A DNA stretch of 64,000 nucleotides from Tunturibacter gelidoferens (GTDB taxonomy: Bacteria > Acidobacteriota > Terriglobia > Terriglobales > Acidobacteriaceae). The notes below the pieces were generated by a model that had not been told where the DNA came from, ran no database searches, and saw only the letters and a list, made by a program, of their open reading frames with translations. Where the stretch lies: NCBI RefSeq assembly GCF_040358255.1, contig NZ_CP132938.1, positions 248,001-312,000 of the forward strand, given 5' to 3'. The position numbers and the translations under genes are program-made. The stretch's first letter is position 1, and each line of letters starts with the position of its first letter. Of the stretch, positions 11,002 to 18,432 are shown one piece after another.

Positions 11002-12123
11002 TCATCGATTGAGCTTATCGTTCAATGGAATCATCTTGATCGGAACATCCCTAAAAGCTTCTGAACGGTGACGGCCTCGCTTGTTGAACACATCTCCTGC
11101 CAACGAAATCTCTAGCTCCTCGTCTCCCCCTTTGAGTTTCCTGAGCCGCCAAGCCTGATAGAACCCATGAATAGAGCAGAATTCCAAGCCGTCGATAAAT
11201 TTATCCTCTCGAATGATTCGCGCGATAAAAAACTTATGACTTCCGATCGCGCGAACCGACTCAATCTCCAACTCCCTGACTCTTTGAGCGAATTCAGGGA
11301 CCGGAATATTGAATGTCGTCGACGTCATTGTTGCGAAGGGGAGTTGGCTCCAGTCGATTGATTTCTTGGTGTGGTGATTTGCAAGTTGGTATGCCAGGGC
11401 CCCCTCCGACAACGGGAGGCTGCTCAACGCGATACGGCCTGCACGTTCTACGAGGCCGGCCGCCAATCTTTCGCCTCTTAAAGCAAACCCCAGATAGCCG
11501 TTACCGAGATTGCCAAGTATGTTCATGGGAAAGATATTGCCGTCTTCTCGGCTGCCCACACTTACCAGCATTATGGGACGAGGGCAGATAAAGATCACCA
11601 TACCTGCGCGTCTCTCGAGAAACGACATCTTGATCCCTCTGGTGTTATCGCTCCTCCACTGGCGATAGGCGTGAAGCAAATAGTGAGCGCAGAGACGCGT
11701 TTTCGGCAGACAAAAGTTTTTTGAACTTCGGGGTTCGAACAAGACAAACCTCAATTTGGCCACCGCAGCAGCGATGATCTGAGGCTTAAGTCCGATCTCT
11801 CCCAAGACTCGCTTACGACCGTCTCGCTCGCAGAATTTCAGCGATAGGTTAGCCAAGTCTTTCTCATTTGTTATTTGTCCTTCGTCAAATCCGATGCAGA
11901 TAGTTAGTGGAGACGCACATACCATGGAGTGCCGGTGAGTTACATCGCGGGGTTCTCCTGCTCCATGCAGCCACACGGTAACCTCTGACTGCGGTTCTGC
12001 GAGTCCGAGAGTGAACTCCTGGGGGAGTAAGGTATACCCGAAGGCCATCCTCTTGATCACTGTGCGAACTTCACTCACGATCGACATATGATGGTTCCCA
12101 TGGACGACACCGCTGAATTCCAA
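11002..12123 (-). CDS. Flavin-reductase-like domain protein with uncharacterised N-terminus
   Basis: 373 residues. The second half (about 185-345) reads as the FMN-binding split-barrel of flavin-reductase-like proteins: 'RPIMLVSVGSREDGNIFPMNILGNLG', then 'LPLSEGALAYQLANHH' and 'IGSHKFFIARIIRED'. These proteins bind FMN and either reduce free flavin with NAD(P)H or oxidise small molecules. The first ~180 residues are not part of that fold and I do not recognise them; they include several Cys and His. The gene is 99 bp upstream of the GT87/PD40 gene on the same strand, so a shared transcript is possible. Confidence 0.65.
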   Translation of the reverse strand: MEFSGVVHGNHHMSIVSEVRTVIKRMAFGYTLLPQEFTLGLAEPQSEVTVWLHGAGEPRDVTHRHSMVCASPLTICIGFDEGQITNEKDLANLSLKFCERDGRKRVLGEIGLKPQIIAAAVAKLRFVLFEPRSSKNFCLPKTRLCAHYLLHAYRQWRSDNTRGIKMSFLERRAGMVIFICPRPIMLVSVGSREDGNIFPMNILGNLGNGYLGFALRGERLAAGLVERAGRIALSSLPLSEGALAYQLANHHTKKSIDWSQLPFATMTSTTFNIPVPEFAQRVRELEIESVRAIGSHKFFIARIIREDKFIDGLEFCSIHGFYQAWRLRKLKGGDEELEISLAGDVFNKRGRHRSEAFRDVPIKMIPLNDKLNR

Positions 12124-12491
12124 GCCCGCTACAAAAAAGGCGGGAAACAGTGAAAGACTATCGTCGTGCCGCTATCGATGTGTCAGTGACTAGTCTTATC
12201 TCTGTCATGAGACTGTAAGAGGTCGGAGCACGCCGTTTTTCCGGAAGCCAATGCTGTCTTTTTTGGTACATCGGGGTGGTGGACGGCGGTTCGGTAGTAC
12301 CCCCTCCCCCCCGGGGGATATTTTGGACGGAAGTGGAATGGATGCAACGGTTTAGCGGGAGGGTGTATCGCTAAGATATTGCATTCATGTGGGTTGCGGC
12401 TAAAATACTTATTTTGTTGGAGTTAGCCTAGTTGAGGCGATGGTAGATCGTAAGAGGACGCTATTCCTGGTACGCGTGGGCATGGTTTTTT

Positions 12492-12528
12492 GTGGTGCTT
12501 TCGTGGTGAGTTGGTGGTGCGTTGTGGA
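12492..12528 (+). repeat. Helically phased GTGGTG repeats
   Basis: GTGGTG occurs at 12,492, 12,503 and 12,514 and a related GTGGAC at 12,524, that is, at 11-, 11- and 10-bp steps with unrelated spacer bases. The period matches one DNA helical turn, or an RNA motif with an 11-nt step. The hairpin at 12,540 follows directly. Confidence 0.55.
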
Positions 12529-12539
12529 CGTTAAGTGCG

Positions 12540-12575
12540 AAGGGCTGCCGCAGCTTTTCGCCGCAGGCAGCCCTT
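12540..12575 (+). terminator. Hairpin followed by pyrimidine-rich tract
   Basis: AAGGGCTGCC pairs perfectly with GGCAGCCCTT around a 16-nt loop. On the plus strand the stem is followed by a CT-rich run ending in TTTTAATT. It resembles an intrinsic terminator for a short transcript carrying the phased GTGGTG repeats. Confidence 0.5.
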
Positions 12576-12615
12576 GATCCGATCTCTCTTTTAATTGTAG
12601 CGAATTGGATATAAC

Positions 12616-12798
12616 TCATACGCCAAGTCTGGCGAAGATTTCTTGAATTATTTTCAGCTCGCGTTTGGGCCGGGCCTTGGGTTCTGTCTTTGAATCGTCA
12701 GACGGGCCTAAATCTCCTTGCCGCGATGAGGCGAGGCCACTACGGAAGCATTGAGTGGATGCCGATTTGCCGAGGAGCCGAATGATAGAGGCTGACAT
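12616..12798 (-). CDS. Possible 60-residue protein of unknown function
   Basis: Open frame of 60 codons with a basic, helical C-terminus ('RELKIIQEIFARLGV'). No recognisable family, no good ribosome-binding site upstream of the ATG. Listed because the C-terminal composition looks protein-like; it may be spurious. Confidence 0.2.
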   Translation of the reverse strand: MSASIIRLLGKSASTQCFRSGLASSRQGDLGPSDDSKTEPKARPKRELKIIQEIFARLGV

Positions 12799-12923
12799 TT
12801 TGAAGCGATGAATAATTTCAGGAGAAGTGTTTGAGCCCGGTAGCCGACGCGGATAACTCCGTTCGAAGGGGTGTCATCGTACTGGGTCAAGAGCTGAAGC
12901 TCTTAGAAAAGGTAGTGGACACA

Positions 12924-13127
12924 ATGGCGAAACAGGCACATATGGATGCTGCAAAGCATCACACCGAGGCAGCAGGTCACCACATCAACGCAGCCAACAA
13001 GCACGACATGGGCAACGTTGACGAGGCGCATGAACACTCCAAGAAGGCTCATGAGTCGTCGACGGCGGCGCATGGTAAATCTACCGATGCGCACGCGAAG
13101 TCGGCGGCATCGTCCGGCAAGAAGTAG
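12924..13127 (+). CDS. Small His/Ala/Lys-rich protein
   Basis: 67 residues if translation starts at the ATG at 12,924; a longer open frame begins at 12,831 but its first 31 codons look non-coding. The protein is a single low-complexity amphipathic helix with 11 histidines ('HMDAAKHHTEAAGHHINAANKH') and a Lys/Ser/Ala-rich tail. Such short hydrophilic helical proteins in this phylum resemble stress or DNA/metal-binding proteins, but I cannot name a family. A hairpin at 13,142-13,172 ends the unit, and a YciE-like ferritin gene follows on the same strand, which is compatible with a general stress setting. Confidence 0.6.
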   Translation: MAKQAHMDAAKHHTEAAGHHINAANKHDMGNVDEAHEHSKKAHESSTAAHGKSTDAHAKSAASSGKK

Positions 13128-13141
13128 TTAGATCGGATTTT

Positions 13142-13172
13142 GAAGGGGCTGCGATGTTTCCGCGGCCCCTTC
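13142..13172 (+). terminator. Hairpin after the His-rich gene
   Basis: GAAGGGGC pairs with GCCCCTTC around a 15-nt loop that can extend the stem by two or three GC pairs. It is followed by an ATTT stretch rather than a long T run, so it is a weak or Rho-assisted terminator. Confidence 0.5.
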
Positions 13173-13290
13173 GACATTTAAAGCTGTCATCGGCCAACTT
13201 ACTTTGGGTGGCGTGTCTCTCATTAGTTGATTCACAAGAGGCAAGATGGCCGGGAATCGCAGATCTATAGACCGATACAGGAGAGGGTTT

Positions 13291-13878
13291 ATGCCGCTTA
13301 AGGATGTTTTGCTGGATGAGTTGCGCGATATGTACAGCGCGGAGAATCAGTTGGTGAAGGCGCTTCCCAAGCTTGCCAAGGGTGCGAAGAATGCAAAGCT
13401 CAAGGAACTCTTTACTGCGCATCTGGAAGAGACCAAGGGTCAGGTTGAGCGTTTGAAGGAGGTCTTCGGGCATCTGGAAGAGAAGCCGACCGGAGAGCAC
13501 TGCAATGGAATGGAAGGCATCGTTGAAGAAGGCAAGGATGCGCTGGAGAAGGACGAGGCAGGAGCCTCCTTCGATTGCGGTTTGATCGGCGCAGCGCTGC
13601 GGACGGAGCACTATGAGATCGCGGGTTACCAGGCGACGATTGCGATGGCCAAGACGCTGGGGATGCAGGATGTGATCGACTTGTTGACGGAGAATCTGAA
13701 CGAGGAGCTGGCGGCGGCGGCAAAGATTACCGAGGCGGCACAGCCGATTCTGAGGCAGAGCTCTGAAGAGCCGGAGCATAAGAAGAAGCCCAAGTCTGCC
13801 AAGGAGAAGTATTCGGCACAGAAGAGCCGCGAAGATGAAAAAGAGGCAGCTGGAGGTTTGAAGAAGCGCGCTTCCTAG
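13291..13878 (+). CDS. DUF892 / YciE-like ferritin-fold protein
   Basis: 195 residues starting at the ATG at 13,291, which has GGAGAGGG about 5 bp upstream; the open frame also extends upstream to 13,246, which is not used. The four-helix core carries the family pattern: 'LLDELRDMYSAENQL', 'FTAHLEETKGQVERL', the acidic third helix with 'ALRTEHYEIAGYQ', and 'LLTENLNEELAAA'. Glu/His residues in these helices would bind a di-iron centre. DUF892 proteins are linked to general stress responses and to manganese-catalase neighbourhoods (family knowledge). The Lys/Glu-rich tail of ~35 residues is extra. An intrinsic terminator follows immediately. Confidence 0.85.
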   Translation: MPLKDVLLDELRDMYSAENQLVKALPKLAKGAKNAKLKELFTAHLEETKGQVERLKEVFGHLEEKPTGEHCNGMEGIVEEGKDALEKDEAGASFDCGLIGAALRTEHYEIAGYQATIAMAKTLGMQDVIDLLTENLNEELAAAAKITEAAQPILRQSSEEPEHKKKPKSAKEKYSAQKSREDEKEAAGGLKKRAS

Positions 13879-13898
13879 ACTGGTCCGTTGGACTTCTT

Positions 13899-13932
13899 AA
13901 GAGCCTCGCCTTGCGGGGCTCTTTCCTTTTTT
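13899..13932 (+). terminator. Rho-independent terminator
   Basis: An 11-bp stem (AAGAGCCTCGC with GCGGGGCTCTT, one G-T pair) with a 3-nt loop is followed by TCCTTTTTT. It lies 20 bp after the stop of the YciE-like gene. Confidence 0.85.
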
Positions 13933-13959
13933 CGGCAAGGAGATTCGAGCTCGCTTGAA

Positions 13960-14658
13960 TTATTTGCTGGTGTTCGCCAAGGAGGTCAACGATTGGATCT
14001 GGTTCCCCTCTGTGTCGAAGTTGGCGGGATCGAGCCAGCGCTCAAAAGTAAGCTTGCGGTCAGGCCATTCGCTATCGAGCATGGAGTACCAAGCTGAGTC
14101 GCGGCTGCGTCCTTTGATTACCATGTGTTGGCGAAAGATACCCTCGAAGGTGAAGCCGAACCGCTCGGCTGCTCGCCGCGAAGGCAGATTAAGCGCATTG
14201 CACTTCCACTCGTAGCGTCGAAAGCCCAGTTCCTCGAAGACATATCGCGACATGAGATAAATTCCTTCGGTGGCGGCACGCGTTCGCTGCAACTGGGGAG
14301 AGAACATTATGTTGCCGACTTCGATGACGCCGTTGGGTGGGTCGATCCGCATCAGGCTGGCGTATCCGGCGGCAGTACCGGTTGTCCCCGAAGGTTGTTT
14401 TGGGAGGATAGCGAAGAACCGGGAAGCGTTGTCGTTCTCTTTGGCACGCAGAGCCTGAAGGCAGTCCTCTTCGCGCGCGTAAGGACCGTCGCTGAGCCAC
14501 GTCCATACGGAATCGTGGCCGTTTACAGCCAACCAGATCGAGTGTCCGTGTTGTGCTGCAGTGAGTGGTTCGAGTCGGGACCATTGACCATCCAAGGTGA
14601 TGGTTTGAGGCGGGCGTGCCGACTTCCAGTTTTCCAAATTCAGGTTGAGTTCCGACAC
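13960..14658 (-). CDS. GNAT-family N-acetyltransferase (RimJ/RimL type)
   Basis: About 232 residues. Visible GNAT features are 'WSRLEPLTAAQHG' at the start, a central strand pair around 'GYASLMRIDPPNGVIEVGNI', the acetyl-CoA loop region 'QRTRAATEGIYLMSRYVFEE' (a degenerate Q/RxxGxA site), and 'KCNALNLPSRRAAERFGFTFEGIFRQ', a strong RimJ/RimL-type C-terminal motif. It should acetylate a protein N-terminus or small amine. The open frame extends to 14,832, but that part overlaps a well-supported small gene (14,745-14,852) and a terminator, so translation probably begins at GTG 14,658. The exact start is uncertain. Confidence 0.75.
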   Translation of the reverse strand: MSELNLNLENWKSARPPQTITLDGQWSRLEPLTAAQHGHSIWLAVNGHDSVWTWLSDGPYAREEDCLQALRAKENDNASRFFAILPKQPSGTTGTAAGYASLMRIDPPNGVIEVGNIMFSPQLQRTRAATEGIYLMSRYVFEELGFRRYEWKCNALNLPSRRAAERFGFTFEGIFRQHMVIKGRSRDSAWYSMLDSEWPDRKLTFERWLDPANFDTEGNQIQSLTSLANTSK

Positions 14659-14713
14659 CAGATCAGGATAGCAGTGGAGACCCGTAGATCCTGTTGCGCT
14701 CCAGCGTGTAGCG

Positions 14714-14746
14714 AAAAAAGGGCACGGCTTGCGCCGCGCCCCTTTT
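14714..14746 (-). terminator. Rho-independent terminator of the 35-aa gene
   Basis: On the minus strand a GC-rich stem (AAAGGGGCGCGGC with GCCGTGCCCTTT, one mismatch) and GCAA loop is followed by a T-run. The stem begins at the stop codon of the 35-residue membrane peptide. Confidence 0.75.
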
Positions 14747-14852
14747 AGTTCGCCGGGTGAAACGTCACCAGAACCGCGACGAAGATCACCCCAAAAAGAA
14801 TGACCAGCAGCGGCCACCAACGATCCACCCAAGACTCAGCTGACGAACTCAT
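14745..14852 (-). CDS. 35-residue single-pass membrane peptide
   Basis: A short gene with an excellent ribosome site: AAAGGAGG lies 6 bp upstream of the ATG at 14,852. The product starts with a short polar part ('MSSSAESWVDRWW'), then a hydrophobic helix ('PLLVILFGVIFVAVLVTF'), and ends 'HPAN'. A strong intrinsic terminator starts at its stop codon, so it appears to be an independent transcript. I do not recognise a family. Small single-pass peptides of this kind often modulate membrane enzymes or respond to stress, but nothing here identifies a partner. It is encoded in a different frame from, and overlaps, the unused upstream extension of the GNAT frame. Confidence 0.7.
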   Translation of the reverse strand: MSSSAESWVDRWWPLLVILFGVIFVAVLVTFHPAN

Positions 14853-14979
14853 CTCAACATCCTCCTTTACCACTTTCAAATCCTAACCGAGAACCGATGC
14901 CAGGCTCAATCTTCAGCTTTGCGGTTAGGGAGCAGAAGCTTAGATTGTTTAGAAGCCTGCTTGCTCGTAGGAGCCTCGA

Positions 14980-16422
14980 ATGAAACTCGCGATCCCTTTT
15001 CTCTCTGCACTTTTATGCATCTCCGCATCGTTGTCCGTACTTGGTCAGAAGAGCCCAGAGACGACCGGCAACTCCGCCGACGGATCGGCGATTTTGCGGG
15101 AGTACGACCAGGCGATCGATGAGGTTGCGGAACGCGCGATGCACTCCGTTGTGCAGATAGAGGTTACCGGCTTCGGAAAACCGGAGAGCAGCGACGACGA
15201 CCAGGACCCGGCGGCTCTGCAACGACAGCGTGTTATCGGGTCAGGGGTTATCGTCGATCCGGACGGGTATATTGTCACCAACAATCATGTAGTCGCTGGT
15301 GCACTTCGCATTCGTGTGATCGTTGCGCCGACGACGGTGGAGTTAGTGACGTGGCACACTCAACTGGCGAATCCGCAGCGTGTGTACGAAGCGAAGTTAA
15401 TCGGCACGAATCGATATGCTGATCTGGCAGTCATCAAGATCGAGGCCCACGACCTTCCTGCGATTGCACTGCCGGAGCAGTTTCATGTTCGTCTGGGCCA
15501 GACAGTCATTGCGATTGGATCGCCGCAGGGGCTGGACCACACGATCACGAAGGGGATCATCAGCGCAGTGGGCAGACAGCCTGAGTTGGATCGCCCCATG
15601 GTTTATGTGCAGACCGATGCACCCATCAATCCGGGCAATAGCGGCGGCCCACTGATCGATCGCGACGGCAATTTGATTGGAATCAACACCTTTATCTATA
15701 GCACTGGAGGCGGAAGCGAAGGTCTGGGATTTGCCGTTCCTGAACCTGTCGTTCGTTTCGTTTATAACGAATTGAAAGCCCACGGATTTGTGCCTTCCGT
15801 TTCCATCGGAGCGCATGCACAGGCGATTACTCCAGATCTTGCCGGGGGCCTGAAGTTAACTCAGGATCATGGTGTGATCTTCTCTGATGTCGATACGACT
15901 GGCCCGGCCGCAGCGGCGGGGTTGCGCCCGGGGGACATTGTGCAGACGATAGATGGCGTTCCGATTGACTCTTTTCCGAAGTACACGGCCTATTTGTATG
16001 TGCATAAGCGCGGAGCGCCACTCCACATGGAGATCCTGCGCGGTGGCAAACCGGTCAAACTTTCTGTGAATGCTGTCGATTCGCTTCCTATCGTGGATAG
16101 CTTGTCGGATCTCACAAATCCGAAGAAGGATCTGATTCCGGCTCTAGGAGTCTTTGTGGTCGATCTCAATGATTTTATCGCCGCTGCGTTGCCTGGGTTG
16201 CGCTCCAAGCGGGGAGTCGTGGTGGCCGGCGTTCTGACGGGAGAGCCGTCTACTCTTGCGAATCTGGAGGTGGGAGACGTAGTTCGGGCGATCAATGGGA
16301 GACCGCTCAATACCTCCGACGAGTTGCGGCAGCAGCTTGCGAACTTCAAACCAGGTGATTCAGTAGCGTTGGAGGTAGAACGCCAGTCGGTTTTGCAGTA
16401 TGTGGCTTTTGAAGTTGAGTAG
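14980..16422 (+). CDS. HtrA/DegP-type periplasmic serine protease with two PDZ domains
   Basis: 480 residues. Signal peptide at 1-22, trypsin-like domain at about 50-260, then two PDZ domains (about 270-370 and 395-475). The catalytic triad is visible: His103 in 'VTNNHVVAG', Asp in 'RYADLAVIKIE' and Ser in 'NPGNSGGPL'. Start ATG at 14,980 has a GGAG-type site upstream. The protein should degrade or refold damaged envelope proteins. An unusual insertion with 'SDDDQDPAALQRQR' precedes the active-site His region. It is convergent with lepB, the two stops being only 4 bp apart. Confidence 0.92.
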   Translation: MKLAIPFLSALLCISASLSVLGQKSPETTGNSADGSAILREYDQAIDEVAERAMHSVVQIEVTGFGKPESSDDDQDPAALQRQRVIGSGVIVDPDGYIVTNNHVVAGALRIRVIVAPTTVELVTWHTQLANPQRVYEAKLIGTNRYADLAVIKIEAHDLPAIALPEQFHVRLGQTVIAIGSPQGLDHTITKGIISAVGRQPELDRPMVYVQTDAPINPGNSGGPLIDRDGNLIGINTFIYSTGGGSEGLGFAVPEPVVRFVYNELKAHGFVPSVSIGAHAQAITPDLAGGLKLTQDHGVIFSDVDTTGPAAAAGLRPGDIVQTIDGVPIDSFPKYTAYLYVHKRGAPLHMEILRGGKPVKLSVNAVDSLPIVDSLSDLTNPKKDLIPALGVFVVDLNDFIAAALPGLRSKRGVVVAGVLTGEPSTLANLEVGDVVRAINGRPLNTSDELRQQLANFKPGDSVALEVERQSVLQYVAFEVE

Positions 16423-16426
16423 CAGG

Positions 16427-17296
16427 CTAGCGGACGATTTTGAAGGTGCGGCCCCAGCGGGCGAAGTCGACTACGGAGTCGATTTTGCTGACGCGTCGGC
16501 GGCTGGGATTAGCGGTGGCGGACTGGGCTATGCTGCCGCTTGAGTCGGCGTCGTCGGAGACCTGGGGTTGCAGCGAAAAGTAGATGACGAGGGGTTTGCC
16601 GACGATGGCTTCGCGAGGGACGAAGCCCCAGTAGCGGCTGTCTTCGCTGTCGTTGCGGTTGTCGCCGAGGACGAAGTAGTTGCCCGTCGGAATGATGAGC
16701 TCGTTGTTCTCGATGAGGGAGCGCATGCGGATCCACCAGTGGGAGTCGATCTCGGGGTCGGCGCTCTGGAGGCGGGGGAAGTTGTCGCGGAAGCTGTCGG
16801 GTGGGCTGGGGCGGTAGACGGCGTAGGGTTCGGTGAGCGCGCGGCCGTTGATGTAGACGCGGCCCTGGCGAAGGCGGAGGTGGTCGCCGGGGAGGCCGAT
16901 GACACGCTTGATGAGGTGGAGGGTGGCGTCGACGGGGTCGTGGAAGACGATGATATCGCCACGGTGAATGGCGGCTGCGGGAAGAATGGTACCGGCACCG
17001 TCGGGGGCTGCGGCCTGCTTGTCGACGAGGAGGAAGTCGCCGACGAGAAGCGTGGACTCCATGGATTCGGAGGGGATGCGGAAGGGCTGCACGCAGAAGG
17101 TGATGATGAAGATGGCGATGACGATGAGGTGCAGAAGGGATTGGAGTGCGGTGAAGACGCTGGGTCTGTCGTGATGCGCGTGGTGGCGTCGCTGCGCTGG
17201 GGATGAGTGCGGGGCCGGCGGACGCGTCGGTGGGATGTTGGATGGGGAGGGACTTTGGGCGGCAGGATTGGTGGAGACGGCGGCGGGTTGGGTCAT
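16427..17296 (-). CDS. lepB: Signal peptidase I
   Basis: 289 residues. A Pro/Ser-rich cytoplasmic tail of ~45 residues precedes a single membrane anchor (about 50-68). The catalytic serine is Ser78 in 'IPSESMESTL', the general-base lysine lies in 'LIKRVIGLPGD', and box E is 'GDNRNDSEDSRYWGFV'. It cleaves Sec signal peptides on the outer face of the inner membrane. A ~45-residue insert around 'SDPEIDSHWWIRMRSLIENN' lies between boxes D and E. Its start overlaps the stop of rnc by 4 bp, so the two are coupled; a rnc-lepB pair is common in bacteria. Confidence 0.95.
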   Translation of the reverse strand: MTQPAAVSTNPAAQSPSPSNIPPTRPPAPHSSPAQRRHHAHHDRPSVFTALQSLLHLIVIAIFIITFCVQPFRIPSESMESTLLVGDFLLVDKQAAAPDGAGTILPAAAIHRGDIIVFHDPVDATLHLIKRVIGLPGDHLRLRQGRVYINGRALTEPYAVYRPSPPDSFRDNFPRLQSADPEIDSHWWIRMRSLIENNELIIPTGNYFVLGDNRNDSEDSRYWGFVPREAIVGKPLVIYFSLQPQVSDDADSSGSIAQSATANPSRRRVSKIDSVVDFARWGRTFKIVR

Positions 17297-18123
17297 TCGA
17301 CCACCTCCGCGGTTACGTCGAGGGAGGAGGTCTCGGCCACCATGCGGGCTTCGGCGACGAGGCGCTCGAATGCGAGGCGGGCCGCGGCTTGCTGGGCCTG
17401 TTTTTTGGTGGAGCCTTCGGATTCAGCGAGGGCGCGGGAGCCGCCGGATTTGTCATCGATGCGGACTTCGACGCGGAAGCGCTTTTGGTGGTCGGGTCCG
17501 CTCTGGTCGGTGAGGACGTAGTGAGGCTGGCCGGCTCCGGTAGCCTGGAGGTGCTCCTGGAGGGCGGATTTGTGGTCGCCGATGGCGCCGCTGAAGGTTT
17601 TGCTGCCTGCGAGGGCGAGGTGAAGGTCGGGGAGAGCGGGCTCGATGATGTGCTTTTCGATGAAGGCGCGTGCGGCGTCGAGGCCACCGTCGAGGTAGAG
17701 GGCTGCGATGACGGCTTCGAGGGCGTTGGCCAGGAGCGCGGGCTTTTTGCGGCCGCCACTCTGTTCTTCGCCGCGACCGAGACGGAGGAGCGAGCCGAGG
17801 TCGATGCGAGCGGCTACCTCGCCGAGGTGGCGGCGGCTGACGAGAGAGGCGCGGAGGCGGGTGAGTTCGCCCTCGCGGGAGGCGGGGAAACGGCGGAAGA
17901 GAGCCTCTGCTACGGCGAGACCAAGGACTGCGTCGCCGACGAACTCGAGCTGCTCGTTGTCTGCGGCTGGATCGGGAAGGGTTTCGGGGTTGGTCTCGTA
18001 GGCGAGCGAACGGTGGGTGAGGGCCCAGATGAGGAGATCGGGACGCTGGAAGATGTGTTCGAACAGAGCCGTGGGGGCGTCGTTCGACTGCGATCGTCCG
18101 GGCTTTCTGTGGCGCGTCGTCAT
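17293..18123 (-). CDS. rnc: Ribonuclease III
   Basis: 276 residues. The endonuclease domain shows 'LTHRSLAYE' and the signature 'NEQLEFVGDAVLGLAVAE' with its catalytic Glu/Asp residues, then 'ALEAVIAALYLDGG', which supplies the second metal-binding Glu. A double-stranded RNA-binding domain occupies about 185-265 ('KSALQEHLQATG' ... 'GSTKKQAQQAAARLAFERL'). It processes rRNA precursors and structured mRNAs. The N-terminus has ~20 extra basic residues. It is upstream of, and overlaps, lepB. Confidence 0.95.
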   Translation of the reverse strand: MTTRHRKPGRSQSNDAPTALFEHIFQRPDLLIWALTHRSLAYETNPETLPDPAADNEQLEFVGDAVLGLAVAEALFRRFPASREGELTRLRASLVSRRHLGEVAARIDLGSLLRLGRGEEQSGGRKKPALLANALEAVIAALYLDGGLDAARAFIEKHIIEPALPDLHLALAGSKTFSGAIGDHKSALQEHLQATGAGQPHYVLTDQSGPDHQKRFRVEVRIDDKSGGSRALAESEGSTKKQAQQAAARLAFERLVAEARMVAETSSLDVTAEVVE

Positions 18124-18342
18124 AGAACTTCTCTGCTCTACTTTACCGGACGGAGACGGCTTAGTGCTAAGGGGTGGACGCTCGATGGTAGCGGAAAGAA
18201 GCGGATTTGCCGGGAAAGCTTACTCCTGCGGCGGCGAAAGGGACACCTGTTCAGGGTGAAGTTTCGATGCTGCCAAGGGCTCTGTCCGGGCCATGGGCAG
18301 CGACGAGCAAAACAAAGACAGAAGCAGATCCCTGCGGGATGA

Positions 18343-18426
18343 CAAGCAAAAGCAAAAGGACAAGCAAAAGCAAAGGACAGGCAAAAGCAAAAATCAAGCA
18401 AAAGCAAAACAGCGGCAAAAGCGGGG
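18343..18426 (+). repeat. Degenerate tandem CAAAAGCAAA repeats
   Basis: About seven imperfect copies of a CAAAAGCAAA-type unit, interrupted by GGACAAG or GGACAGG, follow a short 'cctgcgggatgaca' element. The array lies in the 309-bp space between rnc and the secreted TPR protein gene. Unit length and spacing vary, so it is not a CRISPR. I recall similar arrays between genes in Acidobacteriaceae; this needs a genome search to confirm. Confidence 0.7.
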
Positions 18427-18432
18427 CAATGC

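Larger units (their letters stand above)
12124..12923. other. 800-bp stretch without a confident gene
   Basis: Contains an AT-rich 5' part, a run of pyrimidines then G (ccccctcccccccggggg region near 12,300), phased GTGGTG repeats at 12,492-12,528 and a strong hairpin at 12,540-12,575. Two short open frames exist. One is a plus-strand 45-codon frame from 12,440, which runs through the repeats and hairpin. The other is a minus-strand 60-codon frame at 12,616-12,798. Neither has a convincing ribosome site. Confidence 0.5.

Noticed and set aside
12708..12890. Second minus-strand 60-codon frame
   Set aside because: Overlaps the slightly better frame at 12,616-12,798, has no ribosome site and extends into the leader of the His-rich gene.
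14659..14832. N-terminal extension of the GNAT frame
   Set aside because: Overlaps a small gene with a strong ribosome site and its terminator; sequence is unlike GNAT proteins.
16568..18342. Two long plus-strand open frames (212 and 379 codons), Gly/Glu/Val-rich
   Set aside because: They are antisense to lepB and rnc, whose motifs are unambiguous. The composition is what high GC at third codon positions gives on the opposite strand.
18343..18426. CRISPR array
   Set aside because: Units are ~10 bp, degenerate and without spacers of even length; no cas genes in the window.
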